A DNA stretch of 40,458 nucleotides from Firmicutes bacterium HGW-Firmicutes-10 (GTDB taxonomy: Bacteria > Bacillota_I > Bacilli_A > Erysipelotrichales > Erysipelotrichaceae). The notes under the pieces are model-generated. The model saw only the letters and a list, made by a program, of their open reading frames with translations. It was not told the DNA's origin and searched no databases. Location: positions 1 to 40,458 of the forward strand of contig PHAF01000002.1 in assembly GCA_002841605.1 (NCBI GenBank), read 5' to 3'. A program made the translations under genes and the position numbers. Below are positions 17,648 through 25,375 of this stretch, piece after piece; the stretch's first letter is position 1; every line of letters begins with the position of its first letter.

Positions 17648-17676
17648 ATTATAGCGAGCATGACCAACGTTGTAAA
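17648..17676 (-). promoter_or_regulatory. Promoter of the cpsD operon
   Basis: On the minus strand TTTACA (17676-17671), a 17-base spacer and TATAAT (17653-17648), ending 25 bases before the kinase ATG. Close to the sigma-A consensus. Confidence 0.78.
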
Positions 17677-17755
17677 GAGTTGAGGAGCTTTTACAGGTGT
17701 TTGTTTGTTTGGATTTTCGTTTTTTGTATTAAAGTATTCCATCTTTGAATTTGTT

Positions 17756-17764
17756 TGGTATAAT
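17756..17764 (+). promoter_or_regulatory. Extended -10 promoter of wzz-cpsB
   Basis: TGGTATAAT at 17756-17764 is a TGn-extended -10. The -35 region (TTCCAT at 17737) is poor, as is common with extended -10 promoters. It lies 21 bases before the wzz ATG and faces away from the cpsD promoter. Confidence 0.65.
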
Positions 17765-17785
17765 GTTTCGGTAGGGGGTAGTGCA

Positions 17786-18487
17786 ATGGAAGAAAAGTAT
17801 TTTGAAGAAAATGAGCGTGAGTTTGAGATAGATCTGGTTGAGCTATTGGCTATTTTATATAAGCATGCGCTGTTAATCATTTTAATGACGGCATTGGGTT
17901 TGACGATTGCTTTTGCGTATACGCGCTTTTTTGTTAAGCCGACGTATCGCAGTGAGTCAACGGTATATATCCAACCGGAGGTCAAAGAAGGCAATTTAAA
18001 CTTGAATGATTTAAACGTAAATCAGCGTTTGGTTGGTACGTATACGCAGCTGGCGAAAAGCAATGCGGTGTTAAATCAGGTTGTTCCGTTTTTTACGAGG
18101 GATAATATGGATGTGGACAGTATTCGCTCGGCGGTGTCGGTTTCGGCGATCGGCGATACACAAATCATTCGTGTCTCAGCGGTCACCATCGATCCGGAAC
18201 TTTCCGCGCGGTTGACCAACCGGGTGGTCAGTGTGTTCATTGAGGAAGTCGTAGAGACGATGACCATCGATAACTTGAGGGTCATCGATGCGGCGACGGT
18301 CAATACCAAAAAAGTAGGTCCCAATACGACGTTGAATACGGCGATCGGTGGTTTGCTTGGGTTGATGTTGTCGGTCGGTTTCGTCTTTTTGAAACTGATG
18401 TTGGATCGTACGATCCATAATCGTCATGACGCAGAGAAAGTATTGAATTTACCGGTGTTGGGTGAAATCAATTTTTATGAAGAATAA
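17786..18487 (+). CDS. wzz: Wzz/CpsC-type chain-length determinant (kinase activator)
   Basis: A 233-residue membrane protein with the Wzz layout. After an acidic N-terminus come VELLAILYKHALLIILMTALGL (membrane segment about 27-46), an outer domain with YRSESTVYIQP and NVNQRLVGTYTQLAKS, and a second membrane segment at about 185-204. A short cytoplasmic tail ends LNLPVLGEINFYEE, the kind of region that contacts CpsD. It sets polymer length. The frame is open upstream but GTAGGGGG precedes the ATG at 17786. It overlaps the phosphatase gene by 11 bases, so the two are coupled, while its partner kinase is on the other strand. Confidence 0.9.
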   Translation: MEEKYFEENEREFEIDLVELLAILYKHALLIILMTALGLTIAFAYTRFFVKPTYRSESTVYIQPEVKEGNLNLNDLNVNQRLVGTYTQLAKSNAVLNQVVPFFTRDNMDVDSIRSAVSVSAIGDTQIIRVSAVTIDPELSARLTNRVVSVFIEEVVETMTIDNLRVIDAATVNTKKVGPNTTLNTAIGGLLGLMLSVGFVFLKLMLDRTIHNRHDAEKVLNLPVLGEINFYEE

Positions 18488-19253
18488 GTTTATCGATACG
18501 CATTGTCATGCCTTATGGGATTTTGATGATGGGGTCAAAAATAAAGATGAGGCGTTGGCGTTGCTTCGCTGTGCACATAGCACAGGGATTGCGACGCTTT
18601 TTGTCACTCCGCATAAGATCATTGAGGGCATGTATGATCCGACCATAAGCGAAATCGAACAAAAGCTCTCTGACCTAAAAAATCTAAGTCAAGAACACAA
18701 ACTCCCGTTAGAACTTAAGTATTCCAGTGAGTTTCGCATCAATGAAGAGTCAATCAAAGCCATTATCGAACAAAAGTATATTTGTTATCAGGATACAAAC
18801 TGGCTGTTGATTGAATTTACGCGTAGGACCATCGATTCGCGGATGATTGAAGATGCGATTTACGAACTCGACCGGATAGGCGTCAAATTGTTGATCGCGC
18901 ATCCGGAAAGATATTTTGACAATGAAAGACAAGCCGTAGCGACATGCAAGAAATGGCAGTCATGGGGATGTTATTTTCAGATCAACCGGACCAGTCTGTT
19001 AGGCATTCACGGAGAGCGGGCCGATAAGATTTCCTGGCGGCTGGTATCTGAAGGTTTGGCACATATCGTCGCATCCGATGCCCATCAGGGGCAGGGGAGG
19101 CGTGAATGCCGATTGGACGATGTGCATGCCATGATTGAAAGAAGATATGGTAAAGACACGGCCGATGATCTTTGCATACATAATCCGCAACGACTGACCA
19201 ACAATGAGTCGTTAATCGACATTTCCATAAAAAAGGCTTGGTGGCGCAGATAA
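18477..19253 (+). CDS. cpsB: CpsB/CapC-type PHP tyrosine phosphatase
   Basis: A 258-residue Mn-dependent phosphatase of the PHP fold that dephosphorylates the CpsD kinase. Metal ligands are visible: HCHALWDFDDG (9-19), TPH (H46), SSEF (E85), HPERY (142-146) and SDAH (200-203), all as in CpsB/YwqE. The ATG at 18477 lies within the end of wzz; an in-frame GTG at 18462 is an alternative with no better ribosome site. The gene is followed by a strong terminator, so wzz-cpsB is a two-gene operon. Confidence 0.92.
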   Translation: MKNKFIDTHCHALWDFDDGVKNKDEALALLRCAHSTGIATLFVTPHKIIEGMYDPTISEIEQKLSDLKNLSQEHKLPLELKYSSEFRINEESIKAIIEQKYICYQDTNWLLIEFTRRTIDSRMIEDAIYELDRIGVKLLIAHPERYFDNERQAVATCKKWQSWGCYFQINRTSLLGIHGERADKISWRLVSEGLAHIVASDAHQGQGRRECRLDDVHAMIERRYGKDTADDLCIHNPQRLTNNESLIDISIKKAWWRR

Positions 19254-19256
19254 GTA

Positions 19257-19280
19257 AGAGAAAGTGATTTCTCTTTTTTT
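19257..19280 (+). terminator. Terminator of wzz-cpsB
   Basis: AGAGAAA-GTGA-TTTCTCT with a seven-pair stem, followed by six or more T (19275-19280). It starts just after the cpsB stop. Confidence 0.82.
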
Positions 19281-19282
19281 CT

Positions 19283-19433
19283 TAAAATAAAGAAAACCAG
19301 CACCGGGGGGCGGTGCTGGCTTTGTAGGATTCGTGAGTTCCCTCATGATAGTTGTGACGTCTTGGGGGAAGCCGCCACGGGTTCCGTAATCCTTGTCGGA
19401 AATGTGTGTGGGGGGGATTGCATTTCCGACATT
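19283..19433 (-). ncRNA. Candidate structured small RNA with C-rich loops
   Basis: No protein explains this stretch, but it folds well on the minus strand. A perfect 11-pair 5' hairpin (19431-19421 with 19404-19394) has CCCCCCC in its loop. Next comes a closing helix AGGAUU(A)CG with CGAAUCCU (about 19395-19387 with 19332-19325). It encloses a hairpin with arms GGAACCCG and CGGCUUCC and one UGAG-GGAA-CUCA hairpin with a GNRA loop. The last element is CCAGCACCG-CCCCC-CGGTGCTGG (19319-19297) followed by TTTTCTTTATTTT, an intrinsic terminator. The T-run, the GNRA loop and an upstream promoter all fit the minus strand. A third CCCCC lies in the linker. C-rich loops are typical of sRNAs that bind ribosome sites. 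It matches no RNA family I can name. Confidence 0.55.
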
Positions 19434-19439
19434 TGAAAT

Positions 19440-19466
19440 ATTATCACATATTTTAGGTGTTGTCAT
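19440..19466 (-). promoter_or_regulatory. Possible promoter of the minus-strand RNA
   Basis: On the minus strand ATGACA (19466-19461) is followed after 15 bases by TGT-GATAAT (19445-19440), or after 17 bases by TAATAT. Transcription would start near 19433, exactly at the base of the first hairpin. Confidence 0.45.
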
Positions 19467-19608
19467 CACTTATTATGAGAAATGAAAAAAATTTCACGTC
19501 TTGTCATGTTCGTCTATTTTAAGTGGTTAAAAAAAGAATCTTTGAAACAGTTTTCATTGAAATATATAGTAATTTTTATCATTAAAAATGAAATATGCCA
19601 ATATAAAG

Positions 19609-19637
19609 TTGTGAAATTTGTGTGATTATGATATATT
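19609..19637 (+). promoter_or_regulatory. Possible promoter of the CapD-like gene
   Basis: TTGTGA at 19609-19614, a 17-base spacer and TATATT at 19632-19637, just upstream of the dehydratase gene. The bases between the ncRNA and this site (19467-19608) are A+T-rich and hold no other recognisable feature. Confidence 0.5.
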
Positions 19638-19661
19638 CATTCCGTTAGGGGTGTGGGGCTC

Positions 19662-21512
19662 TTGAAAAAATATCGTAGCATTCTTCTGTCTTTAACCGAT
19701 ATCGTGATGGTGCTTGTAGCATATTTTCTTGCTCTTTGGATCCGTCTCGATTTTTCTTTGCGTAATATTGCATTGTTTCATCACTTAATAGAACTGATTC
19801 CAGTAATTGCAATTACCTATTTACTTGCGCTTAAAATTGCGAGAGTTGATAAAACACTGTGGACTTCTCCGAGTGTTGATGAAGCTTTGAGGGTTACGTT
19901 AGCAAGTTTTGCCGGATTTATCGTTGTTTATAGTTACTGTGAACTGATGACAGAGGTCCATCTGCCTAAGAGTGTGCATATTATAGCGCTGATGCTCGTC
20001 GTTTTGATCTTGATATTTGTAAGGTTTACATATCGTATCTACCGGTTGTTATTATCAATCGGTCAAAGCAAATCGGATAATCTTAAGCGGACGTTGATCG
20101 TTGGTGCTGGAGATGCAGGTACGATGTTGTATAAAGAAATCGTTCAAAATCGCAAATATAACAACAAAGTGATTGGATTTCTGGATGATGATGATTATAA
20201 AGTTGGAAAACTGGTTATGGGAGTACCGGTTTTGGGTAAATCTACTGATGCGAAAATGGTTGCTATGAAGGAAAATGTCGAGGTCATCTACATTGCCATG
20301 CCTTCGGTTTCCGTTAAAAAGCAAAATCAGATCGCGCAGTTGTGTCATTCAAGCAAAGCTAAAGTATTTATGATTACCGGAACGCAGGACATGATCAGTT
20401 CTACCGGGATTCAGCGTTCGATTCGTGAAGTATCCATTGAGGATTTGTTGGGTCGAAAAGAAATTCACTTAAAGCAAGATGATTTAAAGCAATTGCTTGT
20501 CAATAAAAGCATACTGGTTACCGGTGCCGGCGGTTCAATTGGCAGTGAACTGGTCCGCCAAATCATTCAATTCTCTCCCAAAAGCATCATCATGTTGGAT
20601 ATCAGTGAAAATTCGATATACGAATTACAATCAGAACTGAATATTTGGCGTAAGGAAAAAAGGATTTCCGACGATGTGGAATACATTCCAATCATCGGTT
20701 CGATAAGAGACTTCGCGGCATTGGATATGATATTTGAAAGAGGTAAGTTTGACTTGGTCTTCCATGCGGCAGCGCATAAACATGTGCCACTGATGGAGAT
20801 GATGCCGGCGGAAGCTGTAAAGAACAATATCTTCGGTACCCAGCACATCATCGAGCTTTGTAAGAAACACAAAGTGATGAAGATGGTTCATATCTCTACG
20901 GACAAAGCGGTCAATCCGACCAATGTCATGGGAGCGACCAAGCGCTTTGTGGAGAAGATGATTCAGGCGGAAAGCAAAGACGGATATACCAAGTTTGCGG
21001 CGGTGCGCTTTGGCAATGTATTGGGTTCCAATGGAAGTGTCATTCCGCTCTTTAAAAAGCAGATTGCCAGCGGTGGTCCAGTGACGGTCACCGATCCAGA
21101 AATGATTCGTTACTTTATGACGATACCGGAGGCTGTCTCTCTTGTTCTTCAAGCCGCGACTTATGGTGAAGGCGGAGAGATCTTCGTATTGGATATGGGA
21201 GAACCGGTGAAGATACTGGATTTAGCGGAGAAGATGATATCCCTTGCCGGATTTGTTCCGTATCAGGATATCGATATCATTTTCACGGGATTAAGACCCG
21301 GTGAGAAACTCTACGAGGAATTACTGATGGATGAGGAAGGGTTAAAAGAAACTCCGAATCCATTGATAAAAATCACTCAGCCCATGACCATTTCAAAAGA
21401 ACAAATCATCCGGGAAGTGGAGTATCTTCGTAAAGTCGTATTGACCGATCAGTCGCGCGGTGAAATCGTGAAGGCTTTGATGGAAGCCGTTCCGACCTAC
21501 AGGCAGAGTTGA
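19662..21512 (+). CDS. capD: Membrane-bound UDP-GlcNAc 4,6-dehydratase (CapD/FlaA1/WbpM/EpsC family)
   Basis: About 616 residues. The N-terminal part has four membrane segments, then a Rossmann domain with LIVGAGDAGTMLY (near 145-157). The C-terminal catalytic SDR has LVTGAGGSIGSELVRQI (near 285-300), HAAAHKHVPLME and STDKAVNPTNVMGATKR (near 412-428), with Met in place of Tyr as in FlaA1 and WbpM. It makes UDP-2-acetamido-2,6-dideoxy-4-keto-glucose. With the reductase at 22752 this would yield UDP-QuiNAc. GTG at 19653 is an alternative start, but it lies almost in the ribosome site TTAGGGGTG; TTG at 19662 has proper spacing. It overlaps the next gene at TGATG. Confidence 0.9.
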   Translation: MKKYRSILLSLTDIVMVLVAYFLALWIRLDFSLRNIALFHHLIELIPVIAITYLLALKIARVDKTLWTSPSVDEALRVTLASFAGFIVVYSYCELMTEVHLPKSVHIIALMLVVLILIFVRFTYRIYRLLLSIGQSKSDNLKRTLIVGAGDAGTMLYKEIVQNRKYNNKVIGFLDDDDYKVGKLVMGVPVLGKSTDAKMVAMKENVEVIYIAMPSVSVKKQNQIAQLCHSSKAKVFMITGTQDMISSTGIQRSIREVSIEDLLGRKEIHLKQDDLKQLLVNKSILVTGAGGSIGSELVRQIIQFSPKSIIMLDISENSIYELQSELNIWRKEKRISDDVEYIPIIGSIRDFAALDMIFERGKFDLVFHAAAHKHVPLMEMMPAEAVKNNIFGTQHIIELCKKHKVMKMVHISTDKAVNPTNVMGATKRFVEKMIQAESKDGYTKFAAVRFGNVLGSNGSVIPLFKKQIASGGPVTVTDPEMIRYFMTIPEAVSLVLQAATYGEGGEIFVLDMGEPVKILDLAEKMISLAGFVPYQDIDIIFTGLRPGEKLYEELLMDEEGLKETPNPLIKITQPMTISKEQIIREVEYLRKVVLTDQSRGEIVKALMEAVPTYRQS

Positions 21513-22021
21513 TGTACTGGCACGTACTGTTTGTGCTGGGTGGTCATGAAGAGAAGATTGTAAACAAGATCAACGAATCCGACCACGAAGCCTTTCTTCC
21601 CAAGGTGAAGAAGCTGTTCAAGCGAAACAGCACAATCAACAAGGAAGATGTATTACTTTTCAAGAATTATGTCTTCGTAAAATCAAACGAAAATACCATC
21701 AATTTTCAAAAGTATATCCAAAACGAAATTCAACACATGACCGGATTTATCAAACTGTTAAAACATGACACGCACACGGAATCACTTTATCCCCATGAGA
21801 AGGAATTCCTGATGAAGTTTACCGATGAGGAGAATGTGATTGATGAGAGCCAGGGTTTGATCAATGGCGATAAGATCATTATCACTCAAGGCCCCTTGAT
21901 GGGATTTGAGAGTCTGATAAGAAAAATTGACCGTCATAAACGCATTGCACAGCTGGAAATCGATATGTTTGGCGACAAACGCACGATTACCGTAGGATTA
22001 GAAATCATCAGTAAGCAATAA
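21512..22021 (+). CDS. loaP: LoaP/UpxY-like NusG-family transcription antiterminator
   Basis: A 169-residue NusG paralogue. The N-terminal NGN domain begins MYWHVLFVLGGHEEKIVNKI and includes LLFKNYVFVKS. The C-terminal KOW domain reads INGDKIIITQGPLMGFESLIRKIDRHKR. Specialised NusG proteins of this type (LoaP in Bacillota, UpxY in Bacteroides) load on RNA polymerase at a leader element and let it read through terminators in long polysaccharide operons. It lies just before the 16-kb locus B, exactly where such a factor is expected. The ATG overlaps the capD stop (TGATG), so it is translated by coupling; its own ribosome site is weak. General NusG is usually encoded beside secE, so this is a dedicated paralogue. 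Confidence 0.87.
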   Translation: MYWHVLFVLGGHEEKIVNKINESDHEAFLPKVKKLFKRNSTINKEDVLLFKNYVFVKSNENTINFQKYIQNEIQHMTGFIKLLKHDTHTESLYPHEKEFLMKFTDEENVIDESQGLINGDKIIITQGPLMGFESLIRKIDRHKRIAQLEIDMFGDKRTITVGLEIISKQ

Positions 22022-22022
22022 T

Positions 22023-22115
22023 CAGTTGAGGTTGTATTGGTTGCATGTGGCATCATACACCTCTTTCGATTTTATAGAAGTAGTCAACTGCGGAGCTCGT
22101 CTGTGGGCGAAGCCG
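22023..22115 (+). promoter_or_regulatory. Structured leader RNA between loaP and locus B
   Basis: The 116 bases before the phosphoglycosyl transferase gene hold strong pairings. CAGTT (22023-22027) and AACTG (22086-22090) can close a domain. GAGGT(T)GTAT at 22028-22037 pairs with ATACACCTC at 22055-22063 through nine pairs with one bulge. GCT-CGTC-TGTG-GGCG-A-AGC forms a compact hairpin at 22095-22113. No T-run follows either hairpin, so they are not terminators. LoaP is known to recognise an RNA hairpin in the leader of its target operon, and this is the best candidate here. Confidence 0.5.
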
Positions 22116-22137
22116 TATCGAAAAGGGGTGTAGGGGA

Positions 22138-22755
22138 ATGTATGTCAACATAAAAAGATTTATTGATATCATATTGTCAGCAATTGGCTTGATCATCTTG
22201 TCACCAGTTTTCATCATAATTGTATTAGCAATCAAACTTGATTCAAAAGGTCCGATACTTTTCAAGCAGAAAAGAGTCGGAATAAACAAAAGCCATTTCT
22301 ATATTCTGAAATTCAGGACGATGAGAATTGATACTCCAAAAGATACACCGACGCATCTGTTAGAGAATCCGGATCAATGGATCACTAAAGTCGGGAAGTT
22401 TCTGAGAAAGTCATCACAGGATGAACTTCCTCAAATCATCAATATCCTTAAAGGTGAAATGTCCATCATCGGACCTCGACCGGCTCTTTGGAATCAGTAT
22501 GATTTGATTGAAGAAAGAGAGAAATACAATGCTAACAGCGTGCTTCCAGGCCTTACAGGCTGGGCACAGGTGAATGGCAGGGATGAATTGCCAATACCGT
22601 TAAAAGCGAAGCTGGATGGCGATTATGTAAGGGACATATCACTATCTCTCGATATTAAGTGCTTCATATTAACCATAACCAGTGTACTTAGCAGTAAGGG
22701 AGTCAAGGAAGGAACAGTTGAATATCCAAATTCCCAAAAGGGGTACATTCAATGA
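22138..22755 (+). CDS. Small monotopic phosphoglycosyl transferase (PglC/WcaJ-C family)
   Basis: A 205-residue initiating sugar-phosphate transferase that loads the first sugar-1-phosphate onto undecaprenyl phosphate. It has the N-terminal re-entrant membrane helix (about 12-32, with SPVF), FKQKRVG, LKFRTM (58-62), the catalytic Asp-Glu pair in SQDELPQ (D95, E96), GPRPAL and LPGLTGWAQVNGRDE. Its size matches PglC-type enzymes without the extra WbaP/WcaJ membrane domain. With the neighbouring 4,6-dehydratase and reductase, the likely donor is a UDP-6-deoxy-HexNAc such as UDP-QuiNAc. AAAAGGGG lies eight to nine bases before the ATG. It is the first gene of locus B. Confidence 0.92.
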   Translation: MYVNIKRFIDIILSAIGLIILSPVFIIIVLAIKLDSKGPILFKQKRVGINKSHFYILKFRTMRIDTPKDTPTHLLENPDQWITKVGKFLRKSSQDELPQIINILKGEMSIIGPRPALWNQYDLIEEREKYNANSVLPGLTGWAQVNGRDELPIPLKAKLDGDYVRDISLSLDIKCFILTITSVLSSKGVKEGTVEYPNSQKGYIQ

Positions 22756-23615
22756 AAAAGATACTTATAACCGGTAAAAACAGTTATATCGGAACAAGCT
22801 TTGAAAAGTGGATGAGTCAGTATCCGGATGAATACTCGATTAATTCGATTGATATGAAAGACGGAAGCTGGAGAGAACATGATTTTTCAATGTATGATGT
22901 CGTCTTTCATGTGGCCGGAATTGCGCATGTCTCATGTAACAAAAAGCTTAAAGATTTGTATTATAAAGTAAATCGGGATCTTACTATCGAGACAGCAGTA
23001 AAAGCGAAAGCAGAAGGTGTCAAGCAGTTTATTTTCATGAGTAGCATCATCGTTTATGGTAACGGTGTTGATAAATCAGGAATGATAACCAAAGATACGA
23101 TACCTCAACCAAAAGATTTTTATGGTGACAGTAAACTTCAGGCTGAAAATGGAATCTTGCCACTCAATGATGAGAATTTTAAAGTGGTCATCCTTAGGCC
23201 ACCCATGATATACGGACCTGGCTCAAAAGGGAATTTCCCTAAGTTAGTCAAACTTGCGAAAATAACCCCAATATTTCCTGATATAGGGAATATGAGAAGT
23301 ATACTGTATATTGATAACTTATGTGAGTTTATAAAAGCTATGATTATTCATGGTGAATCAGGACTTTTTTTTCCGCAGAACAAAGATTATTTAGAGACAT
23401 GCGAGATCGTTAAAACAGTAGCAGAAGTCCATGGAAAGAAGCTATTAAGAACTAAATTATTAAACCCAGTCGTGATGCTTATGCTTAGATTGGAGATTGT
23501 AAAAAAGGTTTTTGGTAATTTGGCTTATGATAAGTCTTTGAGTGATTATGATAATGTAAACTACCAAATTATAAATATCAGTGAAAGTTTATGGGTAATG
23601 GAGCGAGTCAAATAA
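22752..23615 (+). CDS. NAD-dependent 4-keto-sugar reductase/epimerase (WbpV-like)
   Basis: A 287-residue SDR with GKNSYIGTSFEKWM at the N-terminus, VAGIAHVS, MSSIIVYGNG, the catalytic YGDSK (YxxxK) and LRPPMIYGPGSKGNF. This type of reductase usually stands beside a small phosphoglycosyl transferase and a FlaA1/WbpM-type dehydratase. There it reduces the 4-keto intermediate to UDP-QuiNAc (WbpV) or UDP-FucNAc. That is inferred from context, and the C4 stereochemistry cannot be read. The start overlaps the previous stop (ATGA) and AAAGGGG precedes it. Confidence 0.8.
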   Translation: MKKILITGKNSYIGTSFEKWMSQYPDEYSINSIDMKDGSWREHDFSMYDVVFHVAGIAHVSCNKKLKDLYYKVNRDLTIETAVKAKAEGVKQFIFMSSIIVYGNGVDKSGMITKDTIPQPKDFYGDSKLQAENGILPLNDENFKVVILRPPMIYGPGSKGNFPKLVKLAKITPIFPDIGNMRSILYIDNLCEFIKAMIIHGESGLFFPQNKDYLETCEIVKTVAEVHGKKLLRTKLLNPVVMLMLRLEIVKKVFGNLAYDKSLSDYDNVNYQIINISESLWVMERVK

Positions 23616-24484
23616 TGGAAACAAGATACAGTGTATTGATGTCAATTTACAAAAAAGAAAAACCAATGTATTTTATTCAAAGCATTGAGAGCATAGTTAA
23701 TCAGACACTTAGACCAGACGAAATTGTGATTGTCAAAGATGGTGAACTTACAATTGATTTGGAAAAAATTATTGTTCAGTATACAGTCGATTATCCAGAA
23801 TTATTTACTATTGTACAACTTAACGAAAATGTCGGTTTGGGGCGCGCATTAGATGAAGGACTTAAACATTGCAGAAATGAATTGGTAGCTAGAATGGATA
23901 CAGATGATATCTCACTAAAAGAGAGATGTGAGATACAAGTTAGAGCATTTAGTGACAACCCCAAACTATGTATTGTCGGTACAATGATTGATGAGTTTTA
24001 TAATGAACCTGATAATATTGTCTCATCAAGAGTCGTGCCAGTGACTCATGGTGAAATACTTAAATTTATGAAACGTAGAAGTCCATTTAATCATCCAACA
24101 GTTATGTTTAGAAAATCTGAAGTGATCAGATGTGGTGGTTACGGAGTTATGAGAAGAAAACAAGACTTAGATTTGTTTTCTCGAATGCTAAATAACGGCT
24201 GCATTGCTCAGAATATTAATCAATCGCTATTATTGTTCAGGTCGAATGAAGACAATTTTAAGAGAAGAAAAAGTTGGTCATACTGCAAAAGTTATATGGC
24301 TGTTCAGTTAGTGATTTGGAAAAGAGGTCACTGTAGAATAAGTGATCTGGTTTTTGTTGTTACAGGACAGTTAATAATCTTTTTAGCTCCAATGTGGTTG
24401 CTTAAGGAGATTTCTAATAATTATTTGAGAGAGAAAACATTACAGGCTGGAGATAAAAATGTTATTAAAACAAAAATTGAATAA
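23615..24484 (+). CDS. Glycosyltransferase family 2
   Basis: A 289-residue GT-A enzyme. It begins METRYSVLMSIYKKEKP and has LRPDEIVIVKDG, NVGLGRALDEGL, the metal-binding DTDD in ARMDTDDIS and FNHPTVMFRKS, a pattern common in capsule GT2 proteins. A hydrophobic stretch near the C-terminus (LVFVVTGQLIIFLAPMWLL) may anchor it to the membrane. It likely adds the second sugar, but specificity is unknown. The ATG overlaps the previous stop (TAATG); an in-frame ATG at 23591 is an alternative start. Confidence 0.87.
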   Translation: METRYSVLMSIYKKEKPMYFIQSIESIVNQTLRPDEIVIVKDGELTIDLEKIIVQYTVDYPELFTIVQLNENVGLGRALDEGLKHCRNELVARMDTDDISLKERCEIQVRAFSDNPKLCIVGTMIDEFYNEPDNIVSSRVVPVTHGEILKFMKRRSPFNHPTVMFRKSEVIRCGGYGVMRRKQDLDLFSRMLNNGCIAQNINQSLLLFRSNEDNFKRRKSWSYCKSYMAVQLVIWKRGHCRISDLVFVVTGQLIIFLAPMWLLKEISNNYLREKTLQAGDKNVIKTKIE

Positions 24485-25370
24485 AATTCAAAAAAGGCTG
24501 CTTTATATGATTTTAGATCTATTACCAGATAAGTTGGTTTTGAATCTGCAATATTTCGCTACGGTTGGAAGGAAACTCAATTTAAAGAATCCGGAAAGGT
24601 TTACTGAAAAGGTTCAGTGGTACAAACTGAATTATCGTACACCTTTGATGACAATTTGTTCCGACAAATATCTAATGCGAAATTATGTTGCAGATAAAGG
24701 TTACTCGGAATTTTTGCCTAGTTTATTAGGTATTTATGATTCATATAATCAAATTGATTTTACTAGTTTACCCAATTCATTTGCACTAAAATGTAATAAT
24801 GGTTCAGGTACTAATATTTTTATAAGAAATAAGGCAAACTGTGATCTTGGTGTGATTAAGAAAACAATTGATTCGTGGTCAAAAGTAAACACATTAAGTG
24901 TAGGAAGAGAGTGGTCATATCAAAATATCAAACAAAAAATAATTGTCGAGGAACTATTGACTCCAGAAGATGACTTTCAGATTGAGAATGGTCTTAATGA
25001 TTATAAAATACTATGTTTCAATGGTAATCCAAGATACGCTTGGGTCGATGTAAAAAGACACACTGATCATAGAAGGAATTTTTATGATTTGAATTGGATG
25101 CAGCTAAATGTTATGACAGACAAGCCCAACACAGATAGCGAAGTACCAAAACCGAGTTATTTTGAACTGATGCTAGAGATTGCAAGTGATTTTGCGCAAG
25201 ATTTCCCCTTTGTTAGAGTTGACTTTTACTGCTTAAATAACAGAATCTATATAGGTGAGTTGACATTCTATCCTTGGAGTGGTTGTGTTCAATTCATTCC
25301 TGACAGTTTTGATTTTGAACTTGGAAAGGCTTTCAAACTTCCATTTATAACAAGATCAAGGGAGGCTTAA
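24459..25370 (+). CDS. TupA-like ATP-grasp protein
   Basis: A 303-residue member of the ATP-grasp family related to TupA. Visible landmarks are ERFTEKVQWYKL, DKYLMRNYV, FALKCNNGSGTN (about 108-119, where Lys and the Gly loop bind ATP), KIIVEELL (E164-E165) and RVDFYCLNNRIYIGELTFYPWSG (from about 258), which carries the metal ligands. TupA is linked to teichuronopeptide synthesis, so this protein could form an amide between an amino acid and a uronic acid; in many capsule loci homologues are merely labelled glycosyltransferase. It overlaps the previous gene by 26 bases, with GGAG ahead of the ATG. The locus also makes UDP-GlcA and UDP-GalA, possible partners. Confidence 0.82.
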   Translation: MLLKQKLNKIQKRLLYMILDLLPDKLVLNLQYFATVGRKLNLKNPERFTEKVQWYKLNYRTPLMTICSDKYLMRNYVADKGYSEFLPSLLGIYDSYNQIDFTSLPNSFALKCNNGSGTNIFIRNKANCDLGVIKKTIDSWSKVNTLSVGREWSYQNIKQKIIVEELLTPEDDFQIENGLNDYKILCFNGNPRYAWVDVKRHTDHRRNFYDLNWMQLNVMTDKPNTDSEVPKPSYFELMLEIASDFAQDFPFVRVDFYCLNNRIYIGELTFYPWSGCVQFIPDSFDFELGKAFKLPFITRSREA

Positions 25371-25375
25371 AATTG

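Noticed and set aside
19283-19433. A known riboswitch in the capD leader (plus strand)
   Set aside because: It does not match the cobalamin, FMN or cyclic-di-GMP consensus elements I compared, and the T-run and GNRA loop fit the minus strand.
19212-19469. An 85-codon minus-strand frame across the proposed ncRNA
   Set aside because: No ribosome site, Pro/Gly-rich without motif, and it crosses the strong terminator hairpin; RNA structure explains the region better.
20631-21152. A 173-codon open frame on the minus strand
   Set aside because: It lies antisense to the conserved capD catalytic domain, has low-complexity content rich in His, Arg and Asn, no ribosome site and no family motif.
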